Of a stretch of DNA of 64,000 bases, positions 24,010 through 34,086 are shown piece after piece (position 1 is the stretch's first letter; each line of letters starts with the position of its first letter). The stretch spans positions 2,418,001 through 2,482,000 of the forward strand of contig NZ_FNRY01000001.1 of the NCBI RefSeq assembly GCF_900105715.1. Reading direction: 5' to 3'. The notes beneath the pieces are model-generated. The model searched no databases. It was not told the DNA's origin and was given only the letters and a program-made list of their open reading frames with translations. Source of the DNA: Paramicrobacterium humi. Lineage in GTDB: Bacteria; Actinomycetota; Actinomycetes; Actinomycetales; Microbacteriaceae. Both the position numbers and the translations under genes were made by a program.

Positions 24010-25313
24010 TCGACAGCCGCACGCTGAGGATCGCCCTGCTCGGGGCCGGAAACGTCGGGTCGCAGGTCGCGCGGCTCCTGATCGAGAACCGGACGGAACT
24101 CGCCGCGCGCGCCGGAGCCGATCTCGAGCTCGTCGGCATCGCGGTGCGCGACGTCGACGCGAAACGCGACGTCGAGCTGCCGCGCGAGCTTCTCACGACC
24201 GACGCCGACTCGCTCATCGTCGGCGCCGACATCGTCATCGAGCTCATGGGCGGCATCGAACCGGCCCGCTCCTACATCCTCAAGGCCGTGGAATCCGGCG
24301 CGGACGTCGTCACGGGCAACAAGGCCCTTCTCGCCGCGCACGGTTCGGAGCTGCTCGAGGCGACCGAGCAGGTCGGCGCCGAGATCTCCTACGAGGCCTC
24401 GGTCGCGGCCGCAATCCCTATTCTGCGGCCGCTGCGCGACAGCCTCGCCGGCGACAACATCCGTCGCGTGCTCGCGATCGTGAACGGGTCGACGAACTTC
24501 ATCCTCGACAGGATGGACCAGAACGGCGATTCGATGGCGGACGCCTCGCAGCTCGCGCGCGAGCTCGGCTACCTCGAGGCGGACCCGACCCTCGACGTCG
24601 AGGGCTGGGACGCCGCGCAGAAGGCGACGATCCTCGCACGCCTGGCGTTCCACACGAGCATCGATACCGAGCGCGTCTACCGTGAGGGCATCACGGGCGT
24701 CACGGCGGAGCAGATCGAGGCGGCGAAGTCGGCCGGCTACGTCATCAAGCTGCTCGCCGTCGCCGAACGGCTCACCGCCGAGGACGGCACCGAGGGCGTC
24801 TCGGCGCGCGTGTATCCGGCGCTCGTGCCACGAGAACACCCGCTCGCCTCCGTGCACGGCGGCAACAACGCCGTGTTCGTCGACGCGGAGGCGGCCGGAC
24901 CGCTCATGTTCTACGGCGCGGGCGCCGGCGGCCTGCAGACGGCATCCGCCATCCTCGGCGATGTGGTCTCCGCCGCTCGTCGCCATGTCGCGGGCGGACC
25001 GGGGCTCGTCGGCTCCAGCCATGCGGCGCTCCCGCTGCTGTCGATCGACGACGTCATCACCAAGTATCAGATCAACCTCCTCGTCGAGGACCGGCCCGGC
25101 GTGCTCGCCGAACTCGCCGGCATCTTCGAGAGTCTCGGCGTGTCGGTGCAGACCGTCGAGCAGTTCGTCGCCGAGGAGGAAGGGCTCGCGACCCTCATCG
25201 TGGGCACCCACTCCGCTCGGGAGAAGGCGCTGCGCGCCACGGTCGAAGCGCTGAGGGAAGCGAAGGCGACAGCACGAATTGTCAGTGTCCTACGAGTTGA
25301 AGGAGCCCAGTAA
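24006..25313 (+). CDS. hom: Homoserine dehydrogenase
   Basis: The 435-residue enzyme reduces aspartate semialdehyde to homoserine, the branch point to threonine and methionine. The N-terminal NAD(P)-binding motif is [15 protein letters not shown]; the catalytic region contains [11 protein letters not shown] and [16 protein letters not shown]; and a C-terminal ACT domain begins near [16 protein letters not shown], the usual site for threonine feedback control. It overlaps lysA (ATGA) and thrC (TAATG), so the four biosynthetic genes are translationally coupled. Confidence 0.96.
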   Translation: MIDSRTLRIALLGAGNVGSQVARLLIENRTELAARAGADLELVGIAVRDVDAKRDVELPRELLTTDADSLIVGADIVIELMGGIEPARSYILKAVESGADVVTGNKALLAAHGSELLEATEQVGAEISYEASVAAAIPILRPLRDSLAGDNIRRVLAIVNGSTNFILDRMDQNGDSMADASQLARELGYLEADPTLDVEGWDAAQKATILARLAFHTSIDTERVYREGITGVTAEQIEAAKSAGYVIKLLAVAERLTAEDGTEGVSARVYPALVPREHPLASVHGGNNAVFVDAEAAGPLMFYGAGAGGLQTASAILGDVVSAARRHVAGGPGLVGSSHAALPLLSIDDVITKYQINLLVEDRPGVLAELAGIFESLGVSVQTVEQFVAEEEGLATLIVGTHSAREKALRATVEALREAKATARIVSVLRVEGAQ

Positions 25314-26398
25314 TGGCACACCAGTGGCGCGGAGTCATCAATGAATACCGCGATCGTCTCGACGTCTCCGACGCGACGCCGGTCATCAGCCTCGGCGAGG
25401 GCGGCACACCGCTCATCGAGGCGAAGGCGCTCTCCGCGCGCACGGGCGCTCGCGTGTTCGTGAAGTTCGAGGGAATGAACCCGACGGGCTCGTTCAAGGA
25501 CCGCGGCATGACCATGGCGATCTCCAAGGCGATCGAGCACGGCGCGAAAGCGGTGATCTGCGCGTCGACGGGGAACACCTCGGCCTCGGCCGCCGCCTAC
25601 GCCGCACACGCCGGCATCACCGCAGCCGTCCTCGTCCCCGAAGGCAAGATCGCGATGGGCAAGCTGAGCCAGGCCGTCGCGCACAACGGTCAGCTGATCC
25701 AGGTGCAGGGCAACTTCGATGACTGCCTCGATCTCGCGCGCGACCTGTCGGCGAACTATCCCGTGCACCTCGTGAACTCCGTGAACCCCGACCGCATCGA
25801 GGGTCAGAAGACGGCCGCGTTCGAGGTCGTCGAGGTGCTCGGCGAGGCGCCCGACTTCCACTTCATCCCCGTCGGCAACGCGGGCAACTACACGGCCTAC
25901 ACACGCGGTTACTCCGAGTCGATCGACCACGGCGACTCGACGAAGCTGCCGCGCATGTTCGGCTTCCAGGCCGCGGGAAGCGCGCCGATCGTCGACGGCC
26001 ACGTCGTGAAGAACCCCGAGACGATCGCGAGCGCCATCCGCATCGGCAACCCCGCGTCGTGGGAGCTCGCTATCGACGCACGGGAGAAGACCGACGGGTA
26101 CTTCGGCGCCATCGACGACCAGCGGATTCTCGCCGCACAGCGCATCCTGTCGACGGAGGTGGGCATCTTCGTCGAGCCTGCGTCCGCGATCAGCGTCGCC
26201 GGCCTGCTCGAGCAGAGCGAAGCCGGCAACATCCCCGCCGGCTCCACGTGCGTGCTCACGGTCACCGGGCACGGACTCAAGGACCCGCAGTGGGCGCTTC
26301 GCACGGAAGACGGCAGCGACGTCCAGCCGACCATCGTGCCGGTCGACGCCGCCGAGGTCGCCAGCGTGCTCGGCCTCGCCAGCGGAGCCAGGGCGTGA
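25313..26398 (+). CDS. thrC: Threonine synthase
   Basis: The 361-residue PLP enzyme converts O-phosphohomoserine to threonine. The PLP lysine is K62 in [11 protein letters not shown]; the phosphate-binding loop is [11 protein letters not shown]. Length and motifs match the short actinobacterial form, which lacks the N-terminal extension of the plant or enterobacterial types. The ATG shares its first base with the hom stop and the stop overlaps thrB (GTGA). Confidence 0.96.
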   Translation: MAHQWRGVINEYRDRLDVSDATPVISLGEGGTPLIEAKALSARTGARVFVKFEGMNPTGSFKDRGMTMAISKAIEHGAKAVICASTGNTSASAAAYAAHAGITAAVLVPEGKIAMGKLSQAVAHNGQLIQVQGNFDDCLDLARDLSANYPVHLVNSVNPDRIEGQKTAAFEVVEVLGEAPDFHFIPVGNAGNYTAYTRGYSESIDHGDSTKLPRMFGFQAAGSAPIVDGHVVKNPETIASAIRIGNPASWELAIDAREKTDGYFGAIDDQRILAAQRILSTEVGIFVEPASAISVAGLLEQSEAGNIPAGSTCVLTVTGHGLKDPQWALRTEDGSDVQPTIVPVDAAEVASVLGLASGARA

Positions 26399-27315
26399 CG
26401 TTGCTCGGCCGAAGCGTCGCCGTCAAGGTGCCGGCGACCTCGGCCAACCTCGGGCCCGGATTCGACACGCTCGGGCTCGCCCTCTCGATGTACGACGAGC
26501 TGACCGTCACGGCGGTTCCCGGCTCCGATGTCACGGTCGACGTCACGGGGGTGGGGGAGGGCGTCGTGCCCACTGACGCCTCGAACCTCGTCGCCTCGTC
26601 GATTCTCGCGACCTTCGCCGCCGTTCGTCAGCCGGCGCCGGGCCTGCACATAGCGGCATCCAATTCGATCCCGCACGGCCGCGGCCTCGGCTCGTCGGGA
26701 GCCGCCGTCGTCGCAGGCATCGCGGCGGCGAAGGGACTGCTGCAGGGAGTCGCCGATTTCGACGCCGACCTGCTGCTCGGCATCGCCACGGAACTCGAGG
26801 GACACCCCGACAACGTCGCGCCCGCCCTGTTCGGCGGCCTCACGATCGCGTGGATGACGACGAACGGTCCGCGCCACAAGAAGCTCATGGTGCACCGCGG
26901 CGTCTCACCGCTCGTCTTCATCCCGCAGTCGACCCTCTCCACGAAGGTCGCACGGGAGCTGCAGCCCGTGAACGTTCCCCACGCGGATGCCGTCTTCAAT
27001 GTGTCGCGGTCCGCGCTCATGATCGCCGCAATGCTGCAGAGTCCCGAACTCCTCTTCCAGGCGACCGAGGACAAGCTCCACCAGAACTACAGGGCGTCGG
27101 CGATGCCGGAGACCGCGGAGCTCGTCGCGCTCCTCCGCGCGAACGGTTATCCGGCCGTCGTCTCGGGTGCGGGGCCGTCCGTGCTCGTGCTCTGCGACGG
27201 GCCCGGTCCTCGGCTCGAAGCGGCGGAACTCGTCAGCCGCCACGCCACCGTACCGTGGGAGGCGCGAATGCTGGCCGTGGACTTCAAGGGTGCTACAGTA
27301 GTAGCGATCTCATAG
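26395..27315 (+). CDS. thrB: Homoserine kinase
   Basis: This 306-residue GHMP-family kinase phosphorylates homoserine. The start of the domain, [21 protein letters not shown], and the ATP-binding GHMP motif [12 protein letters not shown] are intact, and the C-terminal VSGAGPSVL motif is present. I chose the GTG at 26395 because it overlaps the thrC stop by four bases; longer frames are shadows of thrC. It closes the pathway set begun by hom and thrC. A probable rho promoter lies inside its last 25 bases. Confidence 0.95.
   Translation: MTLLGRSVAVKVPATSANLGPGFDTLGLALSMYDELTVTAVPGSDVTVDVTGVGEGVVPTDASNLVASSILATFAAVRQPAPGLHIAASNSIPHGRGLGSSGAAVVAGIAAAKGLLQGVADFDADLLLGIATELEGHPDNVAPALFGGLTIAWMTTNGPRHKKLMVHRGVSPLVFIPQSTLSTKVARELQPVNVPHADAVFNVSRSALMIAAMLQSPELLFQATEDKLHQNYRASAMPETAELVALLRANGYPAVVSGAGPSVLVLCDGPGPRLEAAELVSRHATVPWEARMLAVDFKGATVVAIS
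27294..27299 (+). promoter_or_regulatory. Possible -10 element TACAGT for rho
   Basis: TACAGT lies at the very end of thrB. Transcription from about 27306 would give rho a leader of about 190 bases (27306-27494), the longest non-coding stretch in the window. I see no convincing terminator or known RNA element in that leader; long, regulated rho leaders are known in other bacteria. Confidence 0.35.
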
Positions 27316-27494
27316 GGAACCACCCACCCGGGTGAATCTGGCCTTCGGATCATTCACCAAATCACCGCCCTCATCTCGCATGCCTTCGTGTTCCCGCACG
27401 AAGAGCGGTCCCCGTCTGTGGGGCAACCGTAGCGGTCTGAGTGGCGATCCCTGGCGCGACATCGTTCGCCAGCATGGGAAAGGACAACTCTCCA

Positions 27495-29615
27495 TTGACA
27501 GACGTAGGACTCCGCGCGAACGACGCGGACACCGGCGCTGACCTCTCGACGCTGAAGGTGGCCGAGCTGCAGAAGCTCGCCGCGAGCCTCGGCATCCTGG
27601 GCGCCTCCAAGCTCCGCAAGGGCGACCTTGTGGCCGCCATCACCGCCAAGCGGGGTGAATCGACAGACGCCGGCGCCGACGCGGCGGCTCCGCAACAGCA
27701 GGCGCAGCAGCCTGACGCCGGCACCGAGGAGCCCCAGGGCACTCAGCAGGCTGAGCCGGAGGCGCAGCAGCAGGCGCCGACGCGCCGGCCCTCGCGCCGC
27801 GTATCGACTGCGGTGCTCGACACCTCGATGCACGCCGCCGCGGATGTGAGCGACGAGAACGTCAGCCGCGCGACGACGACGCCCGAGCAGGCTGCGGAGT
27901 CGGTGCTTGACGCCCCCACGGACAGCGAAGCCGCTGCGCCGCGTCAGGACCGGCAGCGCGACCAGAACGGCAAGCGCGCGCAGGACAAGAACCGTGACCG
28001 CCAGGGCGGCCAGGACAAGAACCGCGACGAGCAGCAGGCCTCGGACAAGAACGCCGACGAGCAGAAGGGCGAGAAGGAGCAGAACCGCTCCGAGTCGGCC
28101 GACGGCGACGGCAACAACGAGCAGCGGGAACGCCGCAACAAGCGCAACGGGCGCCGCCGCGGTCGCAAGGGCGACGGTGACGGTGAGAACGGCCAGCAGG
28201 GCGAGTCCGCCGGTGCCGAGTCGACACAGGGCGGCAACAACGAGTCGTCGAACGACGACCAGTCCGACGCCGACGGCAACGACAACCAGCAGCGTCGCAA
28301 CCGCAACCGCAATCGCAACAACCGCAGCGACAGCCACTCCGACGAGAAGGACGGCCAGCACGACGACCAGTCCGGTCGCGGGCGCAGCCGGTACCGTGAC
28401 CGCAAGCGCGGCCGCAACGACGACGTCGAGCCCGAACTGACCGAGGACGACGTCCTCTTGCCCATCGCGGGAATCCTCGACGTGCTCGACAACTACGCGT
28501 TCGTGCGCACGACCGGCTACCTTCCCGGCGCGAACGACGTGTACGTGTCTCTCGGCCAGGTGAAGAAGTACAACCTGCGCAAGGGCGACGCCGTCGTCGG
28601 CGCCGTGCGCCAGCCACGCGAGGGCGAGAACAACTCCCGGCAGAAGTACAACGCGATCGTCAAGGTCGACTCGATCAACGGACTGAGCGTCGACGACGCG
28701 GCCGGTCGCGTGAACTTCGGCGAGCTCACCCCGCTGTACCCCCAGGAGCGGCTCCGCATGGAGACCGAGCCGGGCAAGCTCACGCAGCGTCTCATTGACC
28801 TCGTGGCCCCCGTCGGCAAGGGCCAGCGCGGCCTCATCGTCGCACCCCCGAAGGCGGGCAAGACGATCGTGCTGCAGCAGATCGCGAACGCCATCGCGAC
28901 GAACAACCCCGAGGTCCACCTCATGGTCGTTCTCGTCGACGAGCGTCCCGAAGAGGTCACCGACATGCAGCGCACGGTGAAGGGAGAGGTCATCGCCTCG
29001 ACCTTCGACCGTCCCGCCGAGGACCACACGACCGTCGCCGAACTCGCCATCGAGCGCGCGAAGCGTCTCGTCGAGCTGGGCCACGACGTCGTCGTGCTTC
29101 TTGACTCGATCACCCGACTCGGTCGCGCGTACAACGTCTCCACGCCGACGAGCGGACGCGTGCTCTCCGGCGGTGTCGACGCCGCCGCGCTCTACCCGCC
29201 GAAGCGATTCTTCGGCGCGGCGCGCAACATCGAGAACGGCGGTTCGCTGACGATTCTCGCGACCGCACTCGTCGAGACCGGCTCGAAGATGGACGAAGTG
29301 ATCTTCGAGGAGTTCAAGGGAACCGGAAACTCGGAGCTGCGCCTGTCGCGCCAGCTCGCCGACAAGCGCATCTTCCCCGCTGTGGACGTGAACGCGTCCT
29401 CGACGCGGCGTGAAGAGATGCTGCTCGGCGCTGAAGAGGTCAAGGTCACCTGGAAGCTCCGTCGCGCCCTCGCGGGACTCGACACGCAGCAGGCGCTCGA
29501 GGTCATCCTCGGCAAGCTCCGCGACACGTCGTCGAACGTCGAGTTCCTCGTGCAGATGCAGAAGTCGATGCCGCAGCCGGCGAACTCCCACGCGCACGAA
29601 CGCGACCACCGCTAG
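27495..29615 (+). CDS. rho: Transcription termination factor Rho with a large polar insertion
   Basis: The protein of about 706 residues has an N-terminal Rho_N helix bundle (about 17-52, LKVAELQKLAASLGILGASK), a very long low-complexity stretch rich in Gln, Asn, Asp, Arg and Glu (about 55-310), the RNA-binding cold-shock-like domain (about 315-390) and the hexameric ATPase domain with Walker A VAPPKAGKT (about 446-454), Walker B VVVLLDSITRLGRAYN and the Q/R-loop region. E. coli Rho has 419 residues; the excess is the insertion, a known feature of high-GC Gram-positives. I place the start at TTG 27495 because AAAGGA lies ten bases upstream; ATG codons at 27474 and 27441 are alternatives. Confidence 0.93.
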   Translation: MTDVGLRANDADTGADLSTLKVAELQKLAASLGILGASKLRKGDLVAAITAKRGESTDAGADAAAPQQQAQQPDAGTEEPQGTQQAEPEAQQQAPTRRPSRRVSTAVLDTSMHAAADVSDENVSRATTTPEQAAESVLDAPTDSEAAAPRQDRQRDQNGKRAQDKNRDRQGGQDKNRDEQQASDKNADEQKGEKEQNRSESADGDGNNEQRERRNKRNGRRRGRKGDGDGENGQQGESAGAESTQGGNNESSNDDQSDADGNDNQQRRNRNRNRNNRSDSHSDEKDGQHDDQSGRGRSRYRDRKRGRNDDVEPELTEDDVLLPIAGILDVLDNYAFVRTTGYLPGANDVYVSLGQVKKYNLRKGDAVVGAVRQPREGENNSRQKYNAIVKVDSINGLSVDDAAGRVNFGELTPLYPQERLRMETEPGKLTQRLIDLVAPVGKGQRGLIVAPPKAGKTIVLQQIANAIATNNPEVHLMVVLVDERPEEVTDMQRTVKGEVIASTFDRPAEDHTTVAELAIERAKRLVELGHDVVVLLDSITRLGRAYNVSTPTSGRVLSGGVDAAALYPPKRFFGAARNIENGGSLTILATALVETGSKMDEVIFEEFKGTGNSELRLSRQLADKRIFPAVDVNASSTRREEMLLGAEEVKVTWKLRRALAGLDTQQALEVILGKLRDTSSNVEFLVQMQKSMPQPANSHAHERDHR

Positions 29616-29626
29616 CTGACAGCACG

Positions 29627-29679
29627 AGCCCGTTTGCCTCCGCGCGCCTACGATAGGCGTAGCCGGCGGCAGACGGGCT
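29627..29679 (+). terminator. Hairpin between rho and prfA
   Basis: AGCCCGTTTGCC (29627-29638) pairs with GGCAGACGGGCT (29668-29679) over 12 base pairs with one G-T wobble, and the loop holds a further stem GCCTA-CGA-TAGGC. No U-run follows. The inner stem also contains TACGAT (29648-29653), which could be the prfA -10 element, so termination versus promoter function is unresolved. Confidence 0.5.
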
Positions 29680-29719
29680 CTGTCGTTCACCCCCCCCTGA
29701 GCACGAGACGGAAGAGAAA

Positions 29720-30799
29720 ATGTTTGAGTCGGTCGCGGCACTGATCGAAGAGCACCAGGATCTGCAGAACCAGCTTGCCGACCCCGCTGTGCACGCCGAC
29801 CCGGCGCGCTCGCGCAAGATCAACCGTCGCTACGCGGAACTGTCGAAGATCCTCGCCGCGCACACGGCCTGGAAGCGGGCCGAAGACGATCTCGAGGCCG
29901 CTCAGGAGCTCGCGAAGGAAGACGACGCGTTCGCGGAGGAGGTGCCCGCGCTCGAGGAGCACCGGTCCGAGTCCCAGGAGAAGCTGCGTCGGCTCCTCAT
30001 CCCGCGCGACCCCGACGACGGTCGCGACGTGATCATGGAGATCAAGGGCGGGGAAGGCGGCGCGGAAAGCGCCCTCTTCGCCGCGGATCTGCTGCGGATG
30101 TATCTGCACTACGCCGAGTCGATGGGCTGGAAGACGGAGCTGCTCGACCGCGACGAGTCCGATCTCGGCGGCTACAAGAACGTCCAGGTCGCCATCAAGA
30201 GCTCGTCGAGCGACCCCGCCGACGGCGTATGGGCGCACCTCAAGTACGAGGGCGGCGTGCACCGCGTGCAGCGGGTGCCCGTCACGGAGTCGCAGGGCCG
30301 CATCCACACCTCGACGACCGGCGTGCTCGTCTTCCCGGAAGTCGACGAGCCCGAGGAAGTGGACATCAGCGCCAACGACATCCGCGTCGACGTGTTCCGC
30401 TCGTCGGGCCCCGGCGGACAGTCCGTGAACACGACTGACTCCGCCGTGCGCATCACGCACATTCCGACCGGAATCGTCGTGTCGATGCAGAACGAGAAGA
30501 GCCAGATCCAGAACCGCGAGGCCGCGATGCGCGTTCTGCGCGCACGACTTCTCGCCAAGCAGCAGGAAGAGCTGGATGCCGCGGCGTCGGACGCCCGCAA
30601 GAGCCAGATCCGCACGATGGACCGCTCGGAGCGGATCCGCACCTACAACTTCCCCGAGAACCGCATCGCCGATCACCGCACCGGCTACAAGGCGTACAAC
30701 CTCGACCACGTGATGAACGGCGATCTCGGTCCCGTGATCGAGTCGTGCATCCGCGCCGACGAGGAGGCGCGTCTCGCCGAGATCGGCGACCACAGCTGA
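29720..30799 (+). CDS. prfA: Peptide chain release factor 1
   Basis: The 359-residue factor ends translation at UAA and UAG codons. The peptidyl-tRNA hydrolysis motif GGQ sits in [10 protein letters not shown] (about 231-233) and the codon-recognition tripeptide PVT is at about 186-188, the RF1 rather than RF2 version. The ATG follows a GGAAGAG ribosome-binding site. The glutamine of GGQ is the usual substrate of PrmC, whose gene lies about 1.6 kb downstream, separated by an oppositely oriented cysteine cassette. Confidence 0.96.
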   Translation: MFESVAALIEEHQDLQNQLADPAVHADPARSRKINRRYAELSKILAAHTAWKRAEDDLEAAQELAKEDDAFAEEVPALEEHRSESQEKLRRLLIPRDPDDGRDVIMEIKGGEGGAESALFAADLLRMYLHYAESMGWKTELLDRDESDLGGYKNVQVAIKSSSSDPADGVWAHLKYEGGVHRVQRVPVTESQGRIHTSTTGVLVFPEVDEPEEVDISANDIRVDVFRSSGPGGQSVNTTDSAVRITHIPTGIVVSMQNEKSQIQNREAAMRVLRARLLAKQQEELDAAASDARKSQIRTMDRSERIRTYNFPENRIADHRTGYKAYNLDHVMNGDLGPVIESCIRADEEARLAEIGDHS

Positions 30800-30819
30800 G
30801 CCGATCGGCTCAGATGTGG
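30790..30819. terminator. Palindrome across the prfA and cysE stop codons
   Basis: CTGAGCCGATCGGCTCAG (30796-30813) is a perfect 18-base palindrome containing both stop codons, and CCACA/TGTGG arms extend it after one mismatch. The RNA from either strand can form the same hairpin, so it may serve as a two-way terminator for the convergent genes. There is no U-run. Confidence 0.5.
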
Positions 30820-31373
30820 TACTCCGGCTCGGCGAGCCCGTAGCGGTTTCCCGCCTCGCGCGGCCGGGACTTCGCCGGCACGCCGACGACGAGCGAGTGC
30901 GGGGGAGTGTCCCGGGTCACGACGGCATTCGCGCCGATGATGCAGCCCGCGCCGATCGTGATGGGCCCGAGCACCTTCGCTCCCGCGCCGATCGTGACGC
31001 CGTCGCCGATGGTCGGATGCCGCTTGCCGTGTCCCGCGCCCTTTCCGCCAAGCGTGACACCGTGGTACAGCATCACGTCATCGCCGATCTCCGCCGTCTC
31101 GCCGATCACGACGCCCATGCCGTGATCGATGAAGAATCGGCGCCCGATCGTCGCGCCCGGGTGGATCTCGATCCCCGTGAGGAACCGGGCGAACTGCGAT
31201 CCGAGGCGTGCCGGCAGTCGTCGACCGCGTCGCCACAGGCGACTGTTCACCCGGTGCAGCCAGATCGCGTGCAGGCCCGAATAGGCCAGAGCGATCTCGA
31301 GGCGGCCGCGCGCGGCAGGGTCGTGCACGCGCGCGGCCGTGATGTCCTCACGAATGGTGCGCAGAACTGACAT
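30810..31373 (-). CDS. cysE: Serine O-acetyltransferase
   Basis: The 187-residue enzyme makes O-acetylserine for cysteine synthesis. It has the N-terminal helical domain ([17 protein letters not shown]) and a left-handed beta-helix of hexapeptide repeats (about 65-165) with the active-site histidines in [11 protein letters not shown] and [10 protein letters not shown]. It is of the short EpsC/CysE type common in Gram-positives, without the long E. coli N-terminus. It starts three bases after the cysK stop, so the two pathway enzymes are made from one message and may form the cysteine synthase complex. Confidence 0.95.
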   Translation of the reverse strand: MSVLRTIREDITAARVHDPAARGRLEIALAYSGLHAIWLHRVNSRLWRRGRRLPARLGSQFARFLTGIEIHPGATIGRRFFIDHGMGVVIGETAEIGDDVMLYHGVTLGGKGAGHGKRHPTIGDGVTIGAGAKVLGPITIGAGCIIGANAVVTRDTPPHSLVVGVPAKSRPREAGNRYGLAEPEYHI

Positions 31374-31376
31374 GCC

Positions 31377-32315
31377 TCAGTCGCGCAGATCCTCGTACAG
31401 GAAGGTGGACACGTAGCGTTCGCCGGAGTCCGGAACGACGACGACGATCGTCTTTCCCGCGTTCTCGGGGCGCTTCGCGACCTCGAGCGCCGCCCACACG
31501 GCAGCGCCAGAGGAGATCCCGCCGAGAATCCCGTCCTTTGCCGCGAGAGCGCGGCTTGTCGACACGGCGTCCTCGATCTCGACGGTGACGACCTCGTCGT
31601 ACACGGAAGTGTCGAGCACCGAGGGCACGAAGTTCGCACCGAGGCCCTGGATCTTGTGCGGGCCTGCCGTGCCCTCGCTCAGCAGCGGGGAGTCCTTCGG
31701 CTCGACGGCGACGACCTTGACGTCGGGGTTGTGCTCCTTGAGCGCCCGTCCGGCACCGGTGACGGTGCCGCCCGTTCCGACGCCCGCGACGAGGATGTCG
31801 ACGGCGCCGTCCGTGTCGCGCCAGATCTCCTCGCCCGTCGTCGTGCGGTGGATGCGGGCGTTGGCCTCGTTTTCGAACTGGCGCGCGAGAATCGCTCCCG
31901 GCGTGTTCGCCGCGAGCTCCTCAGCCTTCTCGACAGCGAGCTTCATGCCGCCCGACGGATCCGTGAGAACGAGCTCCGCGCCGTACGCGCGCAGCAGCAC
32001 CCGGCGTTCCATGCTCATCGACGACGGCATCACGAGGATCACCTTGTAGCCGCGCGCCGCACCGGCAGCCGCAAGCGCGATTCCCGTGTTGCCGCTCGTG
32101 CCCTCGATCACGGTGCCGCCCGGCTTCAGCACGCCCGACGCCTCGGCCGCGTCCAGGATCGCGATGCCGATGCGGTCTTTGACGCTGCTCGCGGGGTTGT
32201 AGAACTCGAGCTTCGCGAGCACCGTGGCGTCGATGCCCTCCGCGATGCGGTTGAGCTTGACGAGAGGCGTGTTCCCGAATGCCTCGGTGATGTTCGTGTA
32301 GGTCTTTCCGGTCAC
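31377..32315 (-). CDS. cysK: Cysteine synthase A (O-acetylserine sulfhydrylase)
   Basis: The 312-residue PLP enzyme replaces the acetyl group of O-acetylserine with sulfide. The PLP lysine is K46 in [11 protein letters not shown]; the substrate loop [11 protein letters not shown] and the phosphate loop [10 protein letters not shown] are intact. The start GTG at 32315 is chosen because AAGGAG lies five bases upstream; an in-frame ATG at 32333 would place that ribosome-binding site inside the gene. A TAGTCT -10 is visible further upstream in the 129-base divergent gap shared with prmC. Confidence 0.95.
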   Translation of the reverse strand: MTGKTYTNITEAFGNTPLVKLNRIAEGIDATVLAKLEFYNPASSVKDRIGIAILDAAEASGVLKPGGTVIEGTSGNTGIALAAAGAARGYKVILVMPSSMSMERRVLLRAYGAELVLTDPSGGMKLAVEKAEELAANTPGAILARQFENEANARIHRTTTGEEIWRDTDGAVDILVAGVGTGGTVTGAGRALKEHNPDVKVVAVEPKDSPLLSEGTAGPHKIQGLGANFVPSVLDTSVYDEVVTVEIEDAVSTSRALAAKDGILGGISSGAAVWAALEVAKRPENAGKTIVVVVPDSGERYVSTFLYEDLRD

Positions 32316-32444
32316 CGGTTCTCCTTGATCCATCGTCGGACACGGCGCAACGCCGTTCCCACAGACTACCCGCGGATGCTGTCCGTCCGGTCCTCGTGAC
32401 GGCCCCGATAGGGTTAACCGGCCGCCAACCCCCGGAGCACGAAC

Positions 32445-33314
32445 ATGCCTCACCGCCCCACCGTCACCGAACTGCTTCAATCCGCGACGGCGACGCTCGC
32501 CCGGGCGGGGATCGCCGACGCCGCCGTCGACGCGGAGCTGCTCGTCGGCCACGTCATCGGCATGGGTCGCGGGCAGGTGCAGGCGGCCGCCGTCACGGGG
32601 CGTGACATCGACGAGTCGGATGCCGCCGAGCTGGCCGCCCTCGTCGAACGCCGTGCCGCACGCGAGCCCCTGCAGCACATCACGGGCGTGGCCGGGTTCC
32701 GCACCCTCGAGCTCGCCGTCGGCCCAGGGGTTTTCGTTCCTCGGCCGGAGACCGAGCAAGTGACGCAGATCGCGATAGACGCGCTGCGGATGCTGCCGGA
32801 GGAGCGACCCGTCGCCGTCGACCTCGGCACCGGATCCGGCGCGATCGCGCTCGCCATGGCCGTGGAAGTCCCGCACGCGAGAGTTTTCGCTGTCGAGAAC
32901 TCCGTCGAGGCGTTCCTCTGGACGCGGCAGAATTTCCGCGCCGTCGGCGCCGACAATGCCACGCTCGTCTTCGACGATCTCGGCCGCGCCCTGCCCGAGC
33001 TCGACGGCGCCGCGTCCGTGGTCATCTCCAACCCGCCGTACGTTCCCGACGCCGCGACTCCGATCGATCCCGAAGTGCGCTTCTACGACCCGGTCGCCGC
33101 GCTCTACGGCGGGGCCGATGGCCTTGACGTCGTGCGCGTGCTCTCGGTCACCGCGGCACGATTGCTTCGCCCCGGCGGCACGCTCGTGATCGAGCACGGC
33201 GAGCAGCAGGGCGAGGCGATCCGCGGCATCCTCACGGCTGACGGCTGGCGAGCTTCCGCCACGTTCCCCGACTTCACGATGCGAGACCGAGCCACGACCG
33301 CCATCAGGGCCTGA
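32445..33314 (+). CDS. prmC: Release factor glutamine methyltransferase
   Basis: The 289-residue protein methylates the glutamine of the GGQ motif in release factors. It has an N-terminal helical recognition domain, the SAM-binding motif [12 protein letters not shown] and the catalytic NPPYVPD motif (about 196-202). It normally sits directly after prfA; here the cysK-cysE pair on the opposite strand lies between them, and prmC has its own upstream region with a TAGGGT element about 35 bases before the ATG and GGAG before the start. Confidence 0.95.
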   Translation: MPHRPTVTELLQSATATLARAGIADAAVDAELLVGHVIGMGRGQVQAAAVTGRDIDESDAAELAALVERRAAREPLQHITGVAGFRTLELAVGPGVFVPRPETEQVTQIAIDALRMLPEERPVAVDLGTGSGAIALAMAVEVPHARVFAVENSVEAFLWTRQNFRAVGADNATLVFDDLGRALPELDGAASVVISNPPYVPDAATPIDPEVRFYDPVAALYGGADGLDVVRVLSVTAARLLRPGGTLVIEHGEQQGEAIRGILTADGWRASATFPDFTMRDRATTAIRA

Positions 33315-33404
33315 AGCGCCACCGGAGACCCGGCCCGCTAACGGAACCGCAACAATGAGCGCCCCGTGACGGTCGGTCGCGGCATTCTCACACCCGGCCC
33401 GCGA

Positions 33405-33410
33405 TAGAAT
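33405..33410 (+). promoter_or_regulatory. -10 element TAGAAT of the tsaC/sua5 gene
   Basis: TAGAAT, then eight bases, then ATG at 33419: identical element and spacing to argS. No ribosome-binding site is present, suggesting a leaderless mRNA for the start of the long tsaC-GT4-atp gene chain. Confidence 0.5.
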
Positions 33411-33418
33411 CGCTCGCG

Positions 33419-34078
33419 ATGTCGAAGGTCTACGACTGCTCGGTCGAATCAGAACTCCTGGCCGGTATGCGGCTCGCTCGCACGTCTCTCGGACGCGGTG
33501 AGCTCGTTGTGCTCCCCACGGACACGGTCTACGGGATCGCCGCTGACGCGTTCAATCCCGCAGCGGTGCAGCGCCTGCTCGACGCGAAGGGGCGCACTCG
33601 GCAGCAGCCGCCGCCCGTGCTCGTCTCAGGGCCCGACACCCTCGCGGCGCTCGCGGCGGTCGTCCCCGAGCCGGTCACACGGCTCGTCGAGGCGTTCTGG
33701 CCCGGCGGCCTCACCGTCATCCTGCCCGCGCAGCCGAGCCTCGCCTGGGATCTGGGGGAGACGCACGACACCGTCGCGCTGCGCATGCCCGACCACGATC
33801 TCACTCTCGAGCTGCTGCGTGACACGGGACCGCTCGCCGTCTCGAGCGCCAACCGCACGGGCATGCCGCCCGCGACGACTTCCGCGGAGGCGTACGACAT
33901 GCTCGGGGAGGCCGTCGAGGTGTACCTCGATGCAGGCACCGGCAAGAGCGTCCCTTCCACGATCGTCGACGCGACCGCTCTCACCATCGAAGGCGGGACC
34001 GCGCGAGTGCTGCGCGACGGCGCGATAAGCCGAGAGCAGCTGCGCGAGGTTCTCGGCGACCTCCTCTCCGAGGACTAG
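33419..34078 (+). CDS. L-threonylcarbamoyladenylate synthase (TsaC/Sua5/YwlC)
   Basis: This 219-residue YrdC-domain protein makes threonylcarbamoyl-AMP, the intermediate for the t6A modification at position 37 of tRNAs that read ANN codons. The motif [15 protein letters not shown] and the KGR block binding the nucleotide are intact, as is [13 protein letters not shown]. It lacks the extra Sua5 domain, so it is of the short TsaC type. The glycosyltransferase gene begins eight bases after its stop. Confidence 0.93.
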   Translation: MSKVYDCSVESELLAGMRLARTSLGRGELVVLPTDTVYGIAADAFNPAAVQRLLDAKGRTRQQPPPVLVSGPDTLAALAAVVPEPVTRLVEAFWPGGLTVILPAQPSLAWDLGETHDTVALRMPDHDLTLELLRDTGPLAVSSANRTGMPPATTSAEAYDMLGEAVEVYLDAGTGKSVPSTIVDATALTIEGGTARVLRDGAISREQLREVLGDLLSED

Positions 34079-34086
34079 GACGGCGA

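Noticed and set aside
27354-29741. A 795-codon open frame antisense to rho
   Set aside because: It mirrors the rho codons, its product is a Val/Leu/Arg-rich composition artefact, and no promoter or ribosome-binding site fits. High-GC genes produce such shadows.
32400-32425. Third iron box (GGGTTAACC) before prmC
   Set aside because: Only the short core resembles the consensus, the flanks do not match, and prmC has no known iron link.
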